64,000 nucleotides of DNA from Brucella intermedia LMG 3301 (GCF_000182645.1 NZ_ACQA01000002.1:1421001-1485000), one strand, 5' to 3'; counted from the stretch's first letter, positions 16,752-26,036 are shown. Notes: generated by a model not told the origin, from the letters alone. Numbers and translations are program-made.

Positions 16752-18323
16752 GTGGAAAATCCAGCTGAAAATAATGAAGGCGGCGATGCTATCGTCGCCT
16801 TCCGCCCAATCGTCGCCTTCCGCGATGTGAGCAAGGTCTATCCGAACGGCACGCAGGCGCTTCGCGACGTGTCGTTTTCGATCCGCGCAGGCTCCATCCA
16901 CGCCATTTGCGGCGAGAACGGTGCCGGCAAATCCACGCTCATGAAAATCCTGTTCGGCATCGAAAATGCCACGGCGGGCGAAATCGTCGTCGATGGACAG
17001 CATATTGCATCCTGGTCGCCGGAAGATGCCGCGGCCAAGGGCATCGGCATGGTTCACCAGCATTTCTCGCTCGTGCCGACCCTGACGGTCACTGAAAATA
17101 TCATTCTTGGCCATGAGCCGGTGAAGGCCGGGCTGATCGACCGCGCGGGTGCGCGCAAAATGGTCGAAGCGCTGATGCAGCAATACGACCTGCACGCCGA
17201 CCCGGATGCGATCACCGGCGCGCTTTCCGTCGCCGCCCAGCAGAAGGTCGAAATCCTCAAGGCGCTGGCCCGCCGCACAAGGCTCCTGATCCTCGACGAG
17301 CCGACCGCCGTTCTCTCTCCGCCGGAGATCGAGGAACTGATGCGCAAGCTGAAATCGCTGCGCGACGAAGGCATTACCATCCTCTTCATTTCCCACAAGC
17401 TGAACGAAGTGCGCGAACTGGCCGAAAACGTGACGGTGCTGCGCGCCGGTGCCGTCGCCGGGACCGAAAAGCTCGCCGACGTGCCGGACGATGCCATCAT
17501 GCAGATGGTGATGGGCCACGCGGTCGACATACCGCAACGCGCCCACAAGCATGGCGCGATGAAAACCGTTCTCGACATGAAGGACGTCACGACCAGGGCA
17601 GCCGATCCGGCTGACCGCATCAAGGATGTGAGCCTGACCATCGGCGCGGGCGAGATCGTCGGCGTTGCCGGTGTCGATGGCAGCGGCCAGCGTGGCCTCG
17701 TTTCCGTGCTGTCCGGCCTTGCTGAAGCGGCAAGCGGCGCGATCAGCCTCAACGGCAAGGACATGCTGCGCGCCGACACGGCAAGCTGGCGGAGGCAGGG
17801 CCTTGCCTATCTGCCAGCCGACCGCTTTTCGCAGGGCGGCGCGCCCGGCCTGTCTCTCGCCGAAAACGCGATAGCCGGAGCCGGATCGATTACCGCCGAC
17901 AGGCAGATTTTCCGGGGACCGTTCCTGCGCTGGAACGCCATCAAGGCCCGCGTCAGCGGCATGATAAGGCAATATTCGGTGCGGGCGGGCGCGATTACCG
18001 AACGGCTCGATTCCCTTTCCGGCGGCAATGCGCAGAAGCTGATCGCCGCGCGCGAGCTTGCCACCAATCCGAAATTCCTGATCGCCGACCAGCCGACGCG
18101 CGGCATCGATGTCTCGGCGGCAGCCTTCCTGCATCGCCGCATCGACGAAGTGGCGCAGGGCGGCTGCGCCGTGCTGCTCGTCAGCGCCGATCTCGATGAA
18201 TTGCTGCGCTTGAGCGACCGCATCGTCGTGCTCTTCAACGGACGCATCGTTGCCGTTCTGCAAAACGGACCAGACATCACACCGGCTGCTCTTGGTCCTT
18301 ATATGCTGGGGACACGAGCATGA
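16752..18323 (+). CDS. ABC transporter ATP-binding protein, sugar/nucleoside type with two ATPase domains
   Basis: A 523-residue tandem ATPase of the RbsA/YufO/NupA class. Domain 1: Walker A GENGAGKSTLMKILFG, signature LSVAAQQKVEILKAL, Walker B LLILDEPTAVLSPPEIEELM. Domain 2: a degenerate Walker A (GVDGSGQRGLVSVLSGL), signature LSGGNAQKLIAAREL, Walker B LIADQPTRGIDVSA. A degenerate second site is usual for this class. The GTG start is two bases after the stop of the binding protein. Its last codons lie inside an interspersed repeat that reaches to the next gene. It should power the two frameshifted permeases that follow. Confidence 0.92.
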   Translation: MENPAENNEGGDAIVAFRPIVAFRDVSKVYPNGTQALRDVSFSIRAGSIHAICGENGAGKSTLMKILFGIENATAGEIVVDGQHIASWSPEDAAAKGIGMVHQHFSLVPTLTVTENIILGHEPVKAGLIDRAGARKMVEALMQQYDLHADPDAITGALSVAAQQKVEILKALARRTRLLILDEPTAVLSPPEIEELMRKLKSLRDEGITILFISHKLNEVRELAENVTVLRAGAVAGTEKLADVPDDAIMQMVMGHAVDIPQRAHKHGAMKTVLDMKDVTTRAADPADRIKDVSLTIGAGEIVGVAGVDGSGQRGLVSVLSGLAEAASGAISLNGKDMLRADTASWRRQGLAYLPADRFSQGGAPGLSLAENAIAGAGSITADRQIFRGPFLRWNAIKARVSGMIRQYSVRAGAITERLDSLSGGNAQKLIAARELATNPKFLIADQPTRGIDVSAAAFLHRRIDEVAQGGCAVLLVSADLDELLRLSDRIVVLFNGRIVAVLQNGPDITPAALGPYMLGTRA

Positions 18324-18364
18324 TCCCAAAAAGTGTAAAACGGTTTTTGGATAAGATCATGCTC
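18316..18364. repeat. Short palindromic repeat at the end of the ATPase gene
   Basis: Perfect 10-bp inverted repeat GAGCATGATC / GATCATGCTC (18316-18325 and 18355-18364) enclosing CCCAAAAAGTGTAAAACGG. This block layout is common in Brucella and other Rhizobiales intergenic DNA. It includes the ATPase stop codon and ends 20 bp before the first permease start. Confidence 0.65.
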
Positions 18365-18384
18365 AAACAGAAAGCTGCCGCCTG

Positions 18385-19477
18385 ATGCGCAGATTCATAT
18401 CCTATCTCATTCCATTCTTCCTGACCGTGCTGGTGATCGGCGTCATCATGGCGGTGCTGCTGGTGCCGCTGGCGCTGATGCAGGACAATCCGGCGGCGAT
18501 CCTCAAAACCTTCTTCCTCGGACCGTTCGGCAGCATTCGCCATATGGGCAATGTGGTGGAGGCGGCAACGCCGATCATGCTGACCGGCCTTGCGATCACC
18601 ATCCTGTTCCGCTCCGGCCTGTTCAATCTCGGCGCGGAAAGCGGCTTCTTCCCTCGGTGCGCTTGGTGCTGTGGCGGGTGCTGTCCTGCTTCCTTCGCTC
18701 GGCTGGTTCTCGCTGCCGGTGGCCATCCTCTGCGGCGCGGTCGCAGGCAGTTTCGCCTGCACCATCCCGGCGGCGCTGCGGCTGCGGTTCGGCGCCTCGG
18801 AAATGGTGACGTCGCTCGTCCTCAACTATGCCTTCCTGTTTCTCGGCCTCTTCGTCCTCAACTATGTCATCCGCGATCCGGCAGCGGGCGGGATGATGTC
18901 GCTCAAGATACCCCCGGACGCCAAGCTCGACCGCCTGCTTGCCGGGACGCGCCTCAACAGCGGCTCGATCATCGCGGTTCTTGCCTGCATCGCTGGCGGC
19001 ATCTGGCTTTACTGGACGCGCTCTGGCCTCAATATCCGTATTGCGGGCTCAAGCCCCGGCTTTGCAAATCACCTCGGCCTGCCGCTGAAACGCATCGTCA
19101 TGCGGGCGCAGATCGTCGGCGGACTGGTGGCCGGCATGGCCGGAGCGCTGGAAGTGCTGGGCCTTCATGCCCGCTTCGCCTGGCTGGACCTGCCCGGCTA
19201 TGGCTGGACCGGCCTCGTCGTCGCCATCCTGGCGCGCGAAAACCCGTTCCTGCTCATTCCGTCGGCACTTTTCCTCGGCTTCGTGCAGGTGGGCGGCGAT
19301 CTTCTGGCCCGCAACATGAACATCCCGACCGAAGTGGTGGGGCTGGTGACCGCGGCGATCATGGTGGGCGCGACGGCAAGCGTCATTCACAATCATCCGA
19401 CCGTCTTGCGGCTGATCCGCAATCTTCGCAATCGCGATGCAGACCAGGCCGCAGTGCAGCCGGGAGTACAGGCATGA
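18385..19477 (+). pseudogene. ABC transporter permease (BMP/nucleoside type, first permease), frameshifted
   Basis: The first 85 or so codons read as the N terminus of a YufP/NupB-like permease (MRRFISYLIPFFLTVLVIGV, GLAITILFRSGLFNLGAE). The frame is then lost, and the rest continues one frame over from LGALGAVAGAVLLPSLGW to the TGA at 19477. The break is at CCC 18651-18653: with CC instead, the text reads GAESGFFLGALGAVAGAV, which matches the family, and the total length becomes 1092 nt (363 residues). The rest has the expected helices (FGASEMVTSLVLNYAFLFLG, YGWTGLVVAILARENPFLLI). Either a real disrupted gene or a one-base sequencing error. Its stop overlaps the start of the second permease (ATGA). 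Confidence 0.85.
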
Positions 19478-20371
19478 GCACCGTTCTTGCACAGATTTTC
19501 GACCCGCATTTCATCGGCACGATCCTGCGTGTGGCGACACCATTGCTGCTGGCCGCTCTGGGCGTGATGATTTCCGACCGGGCGGGCGTGCTCAATATCG
19601 GCATGGAAGGCATGATGCTGGTCGCGGCCCTCATCGCCGTTCTGGCCAGCGCCGCAACGGGAAGCCCGGCCATCGGCCTGCTGGCGGCGCTTGTCGTGGG
19701 CGCGCTTCTGGGCTGGCTCATGTCGCTTTCGGTCAACCGGCTCGGCACCGATCTCATCATGACCGGTATCGCGCTCAACATCGCGGCTGCGGCGGCAACG
19801 ACGCTCGGGCTTTATCTCGCGACAGGCGACAAGGGCATGTCCGGCGCGCTGAAAAGCGGGGCCCTGCCAAGCCTTCCCGTGCCCTTCATCGGCAATATCC
19901 ATGTGCTCACCTTCGCGGCCCTTCTGGCCGTCCCGGCGGTCAGTCTCCTCATGATGCGCACGCGCTTCGGCCTGCATCTGCGCGCCACCGGCGTCGATCC
20001 GAAATCGGCGCGCGCCGCAGGCATCCAGACCGGCCGCGTGCAGATGATGGCGCTCGTCCTGTCCGGCCTCTTCGGCGGTGCCGCCGGGTGCCTATCTGTC
20101 GCTTGGTTATGTCACCTGGTTTGCCCAGAACATGACCGCCGGTCGCGGCTTCATCGCCATTGCGGCGGAAGTCATGGGACAGGGGACCGCATGGGGAACG
20201 CTCGTGGCGAGCCTGGTCCTGGCGGCGGCGGAAGGTTTTGCCATCACGCTGCAAAGTCTTGGCCTGCCTTTCGAACTGATGCAGATGATCCCTTATCTCG
20301 TCCCGGTCGTCGTGCTGACGGTCCATGCGGCGCGGCGCCAGCGCCGCGCCCGCCTGCTGAAGAAATCCTGA
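19474..20371 (+). pseudogene. ABC transporter permease (BMP/nucleoside type, second permease), frameshifted
   Basis: Begins MSTVLAQIFDPHFIGTIL and reads well (ATPLLLAALGVMISDRAGVL, NIGMEGMMLVAALIAVLASA) up to VLSGLFGGAAG. Then the frame breaks and continues in the next frame as AYLSLGYVTWFAQNMTAGRG to the TGA at 20371. The break is at GGG 20085-20087: with GG the text reads FGGAAGAYLSLGYVTWF, as expected for YufQ/NupC-like permeases, and the length becomes 897 nt (298 residues). A single reading frame from 18385 to 20400 runs through parts of both permeases and is a chimera, not one protein. Together with the first permease this would inactivate the transporter if real. Confidence 0.85.
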
Positions 20372-20396
20372 TAATGAACATCGAAACGAGAATGAC

Positions 20397-21782
20397 ATGA
20401 AAGCTTGGGAACTGACCCGAGACCTGCTGCGCGACACGAAACCGGTGGTACGCACGGCGGAGGAACAGACCTGGGATGCGAGCGCCGTCATGAAGGCGCA
20501 GGACGATCTCATGGCCATGTTCTGGAAAAGCAATGTGCCGGGATCGGCTGCGCCTGAATGCCTGATGGCGGGTGCGCTGCAATCGCTGGAAAACAAGGGC
20601 TTTGTCCTTGCGCGTTATGAAGAACTGCTTCGCGACGGGCTCGCCGCACTTGAACGCGGCGACTTCGAGACGCTCTATCGCATCGACATGCGCCTGCGCG
20701 TCCTGATGCGCGCCGCACGTCCCGATCCAAACCATCCGTCGCAAAAAACCGTGCGCTATGGCACGTGGGACGAGTTCGACGCCGCCGTTCAATGGCCCGA
20801 CGATGTGCTCTATGCCATCCAGTCCGATGATTTCCGCGACCGCACCGCCGCCGCCTGGATGGCGCAGCTTGTCGGTGCGGCGGCTGGCACGGCGCTCGAA
20901 GGCTATACGGCGGAAAACATCGCCGAGGTCTTCGGTCCGATCCGCGATTATGTGCGTGAGCCCAACACCTATAATGACGACATCACCTTCGAGATCGCCT
21001 TTCTGGAAGCCTTCGGCGACAAGGGTTCTGCCGTGACCAGCGCCGACATTGCCGAGCGCTGGACTTCGCTGATCCCGCTTGGCTGGTCGGCGGAGGCGAT
21101 CGCGCTTTCCAACATGCGGCGCGGCCTCACCGCGCCTGAAACCGGGACGTCCGACAATCCGTTCGATGAGTGGATCGGCGCACAGATGCGCGGCACGATC
21201 TGCGGCATGGTCGTACCGGGCCGCGCCCGCGAAGCTGCCCGCCTCGCATGGATGGATGCGGAAATCTCCCATGCCGGAAACGGAATATTGGGCGAAGTTT
21301 TCAACGCCGTCATGGCGGCGCGCGCCTTTGCTGTTTCCGACACGCGCGAACTGCTCGTTTCGACGGCAGCACTTTTCCCGGTCGAGACCGAATATGGTGC
21401 GGTTCTGGCCTTCGCGCTCGATGCCTGCCGCTCCGCCGGCAACTGGCAGGATGCATGGGCGAAATGCGATGCGGAATATGCCGAATATAACTGGATTCAC
21501 GTCTATCCGAATGCAGCCGCACAGGTCATCGCGCTCTGGTTCGGCGAAGGCGACTTCGACCTTACGCTCGAAATCGTCTGCGGCATCGGCCATGACGTCG
21601 ACTGCAATGCGGCGCAGATTCTCAGCATGATCGCCATCCAGCACGGCTCCGGCATCATCGCCGAACGGTGGTCGAAGCCGCTTCTGGCCGACGACATCGT
21701 CACCTATATGCGCCGCCCGGCGAAAATCTCCTTCGACGCACTTGTCGACCAGACGGTCGATGCGGCGCGCAACGCAGTTTAA
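20397..21782 (+). CDS. ADP-ribosylglycohydrolase family protein
   Basis: A 461-residue protein with the ARH/DraG-family layout. A helical N-terminal stretch of about 150 residues precedes AAWMAQLVGAAAGTALEGYT, the paired-aspartate metal motif TYNDDITFEIAFLEAF, the central HAGNGILGEVFNAVMAARAF and the C-terminal metal motif GIGHDVDCNAAQILSMIAIQ. These Asp residues normally bind two magnesium ions that position ADP-ribose. The family removes ADP-ribose from proteins or small molecules, and some members act on other N-glycosides. It follows the nucleoside transporter and precedes a nucleoside hydrolase, so the likely substrate is a nucleoside-like N-glycoside taken up by that transporter. Confidence 0.8.
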   Translation: MKAWELTRDLLRDTKPVVRTAEEQTWDASAVMKAQDDLMAMFWKSNVPGSAAPECLMAGALQSLENKGFVLARYEELLRDGLAALERGDFETLYRIDMRLRVLMRAARPDPNHPSQKTVRYGTWDEFDAAVQWPDDVLYAIQSDDFRDRTAAAWMAQLVGAAAGTALEGYTAENIAEVFGPIRDYVREPNTYNDDITFEIAFLEAFGDKGSAVTSADIAERWTSLIPLGWSAEAIALSNMRRGLTAPETGTSDNPFDEWIGAQMRGTICGMVVPGRAREAARLAWMDAEISHAGNGILGEVFNAVMAARAFAVSDTRELLVSTAALFPVETEYGAVLAFALDACRSAGNWQDAWAKCDAEYAEYNWIHVYPNAAAQVIALWFGEGDFDLTLEIVCGIGHDVDCNAAQILSMIAIQHGSGIIAERWSKPLLADDIVTYMRRPAKISFDALVDQTVDAARNAV

Positions 21783-21784
21783 AT

Positions 21785-21836
21785 CTTTTTACGCTTTTCC
21801 GGACGCAAAACCGCTTCACATTTTTGCTGGAAAAGC
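21785..21836. repeat. Partial interspersed repeat
   Basis: Directly after the ARH-family stop. It contains GCAAAACCGCTTCACATTTT and GCTGGAAAAG, the same blocks (GCAAAACCG, TTCAC, TTTTGCTGGAAA) found at 51811-51913. It lies inside the operon, before the nucleoside hydrolase start. Confidence 0.6.
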
Positions 21837-21857
21837 TTTAACGCAGAAAGACCCATC

Positions 21858-22793
21858 ATGGCCCGTAAAATCATTATCGATACCGATCCCGGTCAGGACG
21901 ATGCAGTCGCCATTCTTCTGGCTCTGGCAAGCCCGGAACTCGACATTCTCGGCATTACCGCAGTGGCTGGCAACGGCCCGCTAGCGCGCACCGAAGTCAA
22001 CGCCCGCACCATCTGCGAAGTGGCGAAGAAGCCGGACACAAAAGTGTTCGCAGGCTCCATCCGTCCTCTGGTGCGCCCGCTCGTGACGGCTGAAAACGTG
22101 CATGGCAAGACCGGTCTCGACGGTTATGACCTGCCCGCCCCGACCATGCCGCTGCAGGCACAGCATGGCGTCGACTTCATTATCGAAACGCTGATGAAGG
22201 AAGAGCCCGGCACCGTCACGCTTTGCCCGCTCGGACCGCTCACCAACATCGCGTCCGCACTCATCCGCGAGCCGAAGATTGCCGGGCGCGTCAAGGAAAT
22301 CGTGCTGATGGGCGGCGGTTATTTCGAAGGCGGCAACATCACGCCGTCGGCGGAATTCAACATCTATGTCGACCCGCATGCCGCATCGGTAGTGTTCAAA
22401 TCCGGCATAAAAATCACCATGATGCCGCTCGACGTCACCCATAAGGTGCTGACCACCGAGAAGCGCATCGCCGCCATTCGCGGCATCGGCACCCATGTCG
22501 GCGAGGTGGTCGCCGCATGGCTTGAATTCTTCGAACGCTATGACGAAGCCAAGTACGGCACCGATGGCGGGCCGCTGCATGACCCCAATGTCATCGCCTA
22601 TCTCATCAAGCCGGAACTTTATTCCGGACGTGAGTGCAATGTGGAAATCGAGATCAATTCGGAACTGACCATCGGTGAGACGGTCGTGGACTGGTGGGAA
22701 GTAACCGACCGTCCGAAGAACGCGCTCTTCATCAAGGATGTGGATGCAGACGGCTTCTTCAAACTGCTGACCGAGCGTCTCGCAACGCTTTGA
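21858..22793 (+). CDS. Inosine-uridine preferring nucleoside hydrolase family protein
   Basis: A 311-residue enzyme with the calcium-binding N-terminal motif IIIDTDPGQDDAVAILLALA, then LGPLTNIASALI, the loop ITPSAEFNIYVDPHAASVVF and the late Asp in GGPLHDPNVIAYLIKPELY. These are the complete active-site elements of the IU-nucleoside hydrolases, which split nucleosides into ribose and free base. It follows the transporter and ARH genes; ribose released here would be phosphorylated by the ribokinase encoded downstream on the opposite strand. Exact base preference is not readable. Confidence 0.93.
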   Translation: MARKIIIDTDPGQDDAVAILLALASPELDILGITAVAGNGPLARTEVNARTICEVAKKPDTKVFAGSIRPLVRPLVTAENVHGKTGLDGYDLPAPTMPLQAQHGVDFIIETLMKEEPGTVTLCPLGPLTNIASALIREPKIAGRVKEIVLMGGGYFEGGNITPSAEFNIYVDPHAASVVFKSGIKITMMPLDVTHKVLTTEKRIAAIRGIGTHVGEVVAAWLEFFERYDEAKYGTDGGPLHDPNVIAYLIKPELYSGRECNVEIEINSELTIGETVVDWWEVTDRPKNALFIKDVDADGFFKLLTERLATL

Positions 22794-22802
22794 TTTTTTC
22801 AG

Positions 22803-22846
22803 GACACGATCCCGAAAACCGGAAGTCCACCTTTCGGGATCGTGTC
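22803..22846. terminator. Strong inverted repeat, probable bidirectional terminator
   Basis: A perfect 15-bp stem GACACGATCCCGAAA / TTTCGGGATCGTGTC (22803-22817, 22832-22846) with a 14-base loop lies 10 bp after the nucleoside hydrolase stop and upstream of the convergent ribokinase stop. It lacks a long T-run. Similar elements are common between Brucella genes. Confidence 0.55.
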
Positions 22847-23007
22847 TCAAATCACAATTTTGCCACAAATAAGCCGCGAGTGCCTTAATTTCGTTGTTTC
22901 TTCGCCATGTTTTAAGTGGTGTTTTCGAGCATTTTTTCGCTCAAATCGCGTGAAAGCGGCGCAAATCGCCGCCAATCTTCGCTTCGTCACAATTTGCGAA
23001 AGCCGGT

Positions 23008-23931
23008 TCAGGTCTGGCTTTGCAGAAGCGCTGCCACTTCCGCAGCGGTCGGCGCGGCGCTTCCCGCACCCGGTCTCGTGACCGCAACCGCACCCGCCGC
23101 CGAACCATATCGCACGCAATCGTGCAGGGAACGGTCCTGCGAATAGGCGACCGCGAAACCGCCATTGAAACTGTCGCCAGCGGCGACCGTATCCACCACA
23201 TCGACCTTGAACGGCGCGAAATGTTTCACCTCGTCCGCTGTCACCAGCAGCGCGCCACGGCTTCCAAGCTTGACGATGACCATCTTCGGCCCGCGCTCCA
23301 GAAGATTTCGGGCTGCGGCTTCCGCCGAAGCCAGATCGGTCGGCTCGATGCCGGTGATTTCGGCGGCTTCCGTCTCGTTGGGCGAGATGATGTCGCTGAG
23401 CGCAATCAGATCGGCCATGCGGCCTGCATCGCCGACCGGGGCCGGATCTAGCAGAACGCTGCCGCCTGCCGCACGCGCGGCCTTCGCCACGGCCAGATTG
23501 GCTTCATGCGGAACCTCGCGCTGCAGCAGCGTGATCTTCGCCCTGGCAATATCGGCTGCATAGGCATCGATGTCTGCAGCCGACCAGCGCGCATTGGCTC
23601 CGGCACAGACCGCGATCGTGTTCTGTCCGGCTTCCTCGACCTGAATGATCGCCATGCCCGTATCGACACCGTCGATCACGCGCACGCTTTCGGTATTGAG
23701 GCCGAATTCCTGCATCTGCTTCACGGCCAGTTCGCCAAAGGCATCATTGCCGACAGCGCCGACGAAGCGAATGTCACCGCCAAGCTTTGCGACCGCAACC
23801 GCCTGGTTGGCGCCCTTGCCGCCGAGGCCGATGCCATAGCCCGATGCATTCACGGTCTGTCCCGGACGCGGCAGCGCGGCCATCCGCGCGCTGACATCCA
23901 CATTCACACTGCCGAAAATAAAAATCTTCAA
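23008..23931 (-). CDS. rbsK: Ribokinase (PfkB family)
   Basis: A 307-residue PfkB-type sugar kinase. The N-terminal signature [20 protein letters not shown] is followed by [20 protein letters not shown], and the C-terminal signature with the catalytic base is [17 protein letters not shown]. Ribokinases normally read DTTGAGD there, so the VAA variant is slightly unusual, though the catalytic Asp is kept. It phosphorylates ribose to ribose-5-phosphate and would take the ribose made by the nucleoside hydrolase. It is transcribed toward that gene from the opposite strand. Confidence 0.88.
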   Translation of the reverse strand: MKIFIFGSVNVDVSARMAALPRPGQTVNASGYGIGLGGKGANQAVAVAKLGGDIRFVGAVGNDAFGELAVKQMQEFGLNTESVRVIDGVDTGMAIIQVEEAGQNTIAVCAGANARWSAADIDAYAADIARAKITLLQREVPHEANLAVAKAARAAGGSVLLDPAPVGDAGRMADLIALSDIISPNETEAAEITGIEPTDLASAEAAARNLLERGPKMVIVKLGSRGALLVTADEVKHFAPFKVDVVDTVAAGDSFNGGFAVAYSQDRSLHDCVRYGSAAGAVAVTRPGAGSAAPTAAEVAALLQSQT

Positions 23932-24046
23932 CGGTTTTCTCCATAGCTTTGTCGCGGCACCTTAACCGGGCCGAAACAAAACTTCCACGCCGGGCTTGTC
24001 GCCATGCACAGAGAGAAAAGGGGCTCGCGCACCCAAGCCCTGTTCG

Positions 24047-24961
24047 TCAATGCGGCTCCGCCCCTGATTGCAGTTCCCGCTTCAGCAGTTTTTCGAGCCA
24101 GTCGGCAAAGACCTGAAGCCGACGGGAAAGATGCTGGCGGTGTGAATATAGAAACGTCATTCGCATCGGCGCGGCGCGCATATCGGCCATTACCTCGATC
24201 AGTTCGCCGGCTTCCAGATGGCGTCTGACGTCGTAGGCCGGAATCTGGATGAGGCCGAGACCGGCAAGACAACAGGCGATATAGGCTTCGGCGCTGTTGA
24301 CGGTGACGCGGCCGCGCACCGGAATCGATCGCGTTGCGCCAGCTTCGCTCCACTCCCACGGCTCGACGCGCCCGCTCGACGGCGAGGCATAGTTGATGGC
24401 CCAATGGGCGGAAAGGTCATGAGGCGTTTCGGGAATACCGTACCGCTCAAGATAGGCGGGGCTCGCAACGTTGATCAGCGGAAGCTCGCCGAGCGATCGG
24501 GCGATCAGCCCGGAATCCGTCAATGGTCCCACGCGCAGAACGCAATCGACACTCTCTTCGACAAGATTGACGGCGCGATCAGTCACTCCCAGATGTATAT
24601 CGATTTCCGGATAGGCATCCAGAAACTCGGGCAGGGCTGGCGCGATGATCAGACGTCCGATGCGGCCGGGAACGTCGATCCGCAACGTGCCGGATGGCGT
24701 CGCGGTATTCCGAAACAGATTTTCCGCTTCCTCCATATCCGCAATCAGACTCAGGCATCGTTCATAGAAGGCGGCGCCATCCTGCGTCGTCGACACGCTT
24801 CTGGTGGTCCGGTGGAGGAGCCTCGCCCCGAGGCGCCCCTCCAGCTCGAGAACCGCCGCCGAAACAGAGGAACGCGGCACGCCGAGCGTATCGGCGGCGC
24901 GCGTAAAACTCGAACATTCGACGACACGGGCGAAGATACGAAAGAGGTCGATGCGATCCAA
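24047..24961 (-). CDS. LysR family transcriptional regulator
   Basis: A 304-residue regulator with the LysR winged helix (MDRIDLFRIFARVVECSSFT, RAADTLGVPRSSVSAAVLEL, LGARLLHRTTRSVSTTQDG) and a periplasmic-binding-like effector domain. It is divergent from a short-chain dehydrogenase gene, 138 bp away. A perfect 6-bp inverted repeat lies between them at 24990-25006. The usual LysR logic, activating the divergent neighbour, is likely. Confidence 0.93.
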   Translation of the reverse strand: MDRIDLFRIFARVVECSSFTRAADTLGVPRSSVSAAVLELEGRLGARLLHRTTRSVSTTQDGAAFYERCLSLIADMEEAENLFRNTATPSGTLRIDVPGRIGRLIIAPALPEFLDAYPEIDIHLGVTDRAVNLVEESVDCVLRVGPLTDSGLIARSLGELPLINVASPAYLERYGIPETPHDLSAHWAINYASPSSGRVEPWEWSEAGATRSIPVRGRVTVNSAEAYIACCLAGLGLIQIPAYDVRRHLEAGELIEVMADMRAAPMRMTFLYSHRQHLSRRLQVFADWLEKLLKRELQSGAEPH

Positions 24962-24989
24962 GATAATCTGCCTCCATTGTCCGTCAAAC

Positions 24990-25006
24990 CTGACAGGTGT
25001 TGTCAG
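24990..25006. promoter_or_regulatory. Candidate LysR operator
   Basis: CTGACAGGTGTTGTCAG, perfect arms CTGACA/TGTCAG around five bases, lies 29 bp from the lysR start and 93 bp from the dehydrogenase start. Size and place fit a LysR regulatory site, though it is not the classical T-N11-A pattern. Confidence 0.55.
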
Positions 25007-25099
25007 AATGACGGTCTTTATAGCGCTATCCTAGACGATACTCTTCGGATTTGAAAGCGGCTGCATGGCGCAGCCGCATCGGAAAAGAAGGTTGAAGCC

Positions 25100-25873
25100 A
25101 TGACGGACCACAGCATCAAGGGCAAAACGGTTATCATCGCCGGTGGCGCCAAGAACCTCGGCGGATTGATCGCGCGCGATCTTGCGGAACACGGGGCAAA
25201 GGCGATCGCAATTCATTATAACAGCGCAGCGTCCAAAGCGGACGCGGACGCCACTGTCGCCGCCGTGAAGGCCGCAGGCGCGCAAGCGGTTTCCTTCCAG
25301 GCCGATCTCACCACCGCCGGTGCGATGGAGAAACTGTTCGCCGATACGGTTGCCGCCATCGGACGTCCCGACATTGCCATCAACACGGTGGGCAAGGTTT
25401 TGAAGAAGCCGATCGTCGAAGTTTCGGAAGCCGAATATGACGAGATGACCGCCGTCAATTCCAAGTCGGCCTTCTTCTTCCTGAAAGAAGCAGGGAAGCA
25501 TGTCAACGACAATGGCAGGATCTGCACACTGGTAACCTCGCTGCTGGGCGCCTACACGCCGTTCTATGCAGCCTATGCAGGCACCAAGGCCCCGGTAGAG
25601 CATTTCACGCGCGCGGCTTCCAAGGAATTCGGCGAACGCGGCATTTCAGTAACCGCCATTGGTCCCGGCCCGATGGACACGCCATTCTTCTATCCGGCGG
25701 AAGGCGAGGACGCGGTGGCCTACCACCGGACTGCGGCGGCACTCTCCGGCTTCTCCAAGACCGGCCTCACCGATATCGAGGACATCGTTCCCTATATCCG
25801 CTTCATGGTTTCGGAGGGCTGGTGGATGACCGGGCAGACCATCCTCGTCAATGGCGGCTATACGACCAAGTAG
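25100..25873 (+). CDS. Short-chain dehydrogenase/reductase
   Basis: A 257-residue SDR. The nucleotide-binding motif is the variant IAGGAKNLGGLIARDLAEHG (TGxxxGxG class), followed by FQADLTTAG, NTVGKVLKKPIVEVSE and the catalytic YAAYAGTKAPVEHF with Tyr and Lys four residues apart. The C-terminal segment WMTGQTILVNGGYTTK is typical. AAGAAGGTTGAAGCC precedes the ATG. It is controlled, probably, by the divergent LysR. Substrate unknown. Its stop codon lies within the adjacent repeat cluster. Confidence 0.92.
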   Translation: MTDHSIKGKTVIIAGGAKNLGGLIARDLAEHGAKAIAIHYNSAASKADADATVAAVKAAGAQAVSFQADLTTAGAMEKLFADTVAAIGRPDIAINTVGKVLKKPIVEVSEAEYDEMTAVNSKSAFFFLKEAGKHVNDNGRICTLVTSLLGAYTPFYAAYAGTKAPVEHFTRAASKEFGERGISVTAIGPGPMDTPFFYPAEGEDAVAYHRTAAALSGFSKTGLTDIEDIVPYIRFMVSEGWWMTGQTILVNGGYTTK

Positions 25874-26036
25874 AGCATTTCCAGCAAAAGTGTGGAGCGG
25901 TTTTGCGCGGGATAATGCGTGAGAACGATAAGACAGAGCATTTCCAGCAAAAGTGCGGAGCGGTTTTGCGCAGGATAATGCGTGAAACAATGAGATGGAG
26001 CATTTCCAGCGATTCAATCCCAACTGGAAATGCTCC
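25872..26036. repeat. Tandem cluster of interspersed repeats ending in a hairpin
   Basis: Two near-identical units (GAGCATTTCCAGCAAAAGTG, then GGAGCGGTTTTGCGC and GATAATGCGTGA) start at 25873 and 25936. A third start at 25998 is cut short and closed by a perfect 13-bp inverted repeat GGAGCATTTCCAG / CTGGAAATGCTCC (25997-26009, 26024-26036). Spacing is 63 and 62 bp. The SDR stop codon falls in the first unit, and the hairpin may end its transcript. The rest of the 230-bp gap shows nothing else. Confidence 0.8.

Noticed and set aside
18651..20087. Programmed frameshifting in the two permeases
   Set aside because: No slippery heptamer or supporting pseudoknot was seen, and such permeases are not known to need frameshifting.
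18385..20400. Single 671-codon protein spanning both nucleoside permeases
   Set aside because: Chimera of permease 1 N terminus, out-of-frame text and permease 2; the real genes are two, each with a one-base shift.
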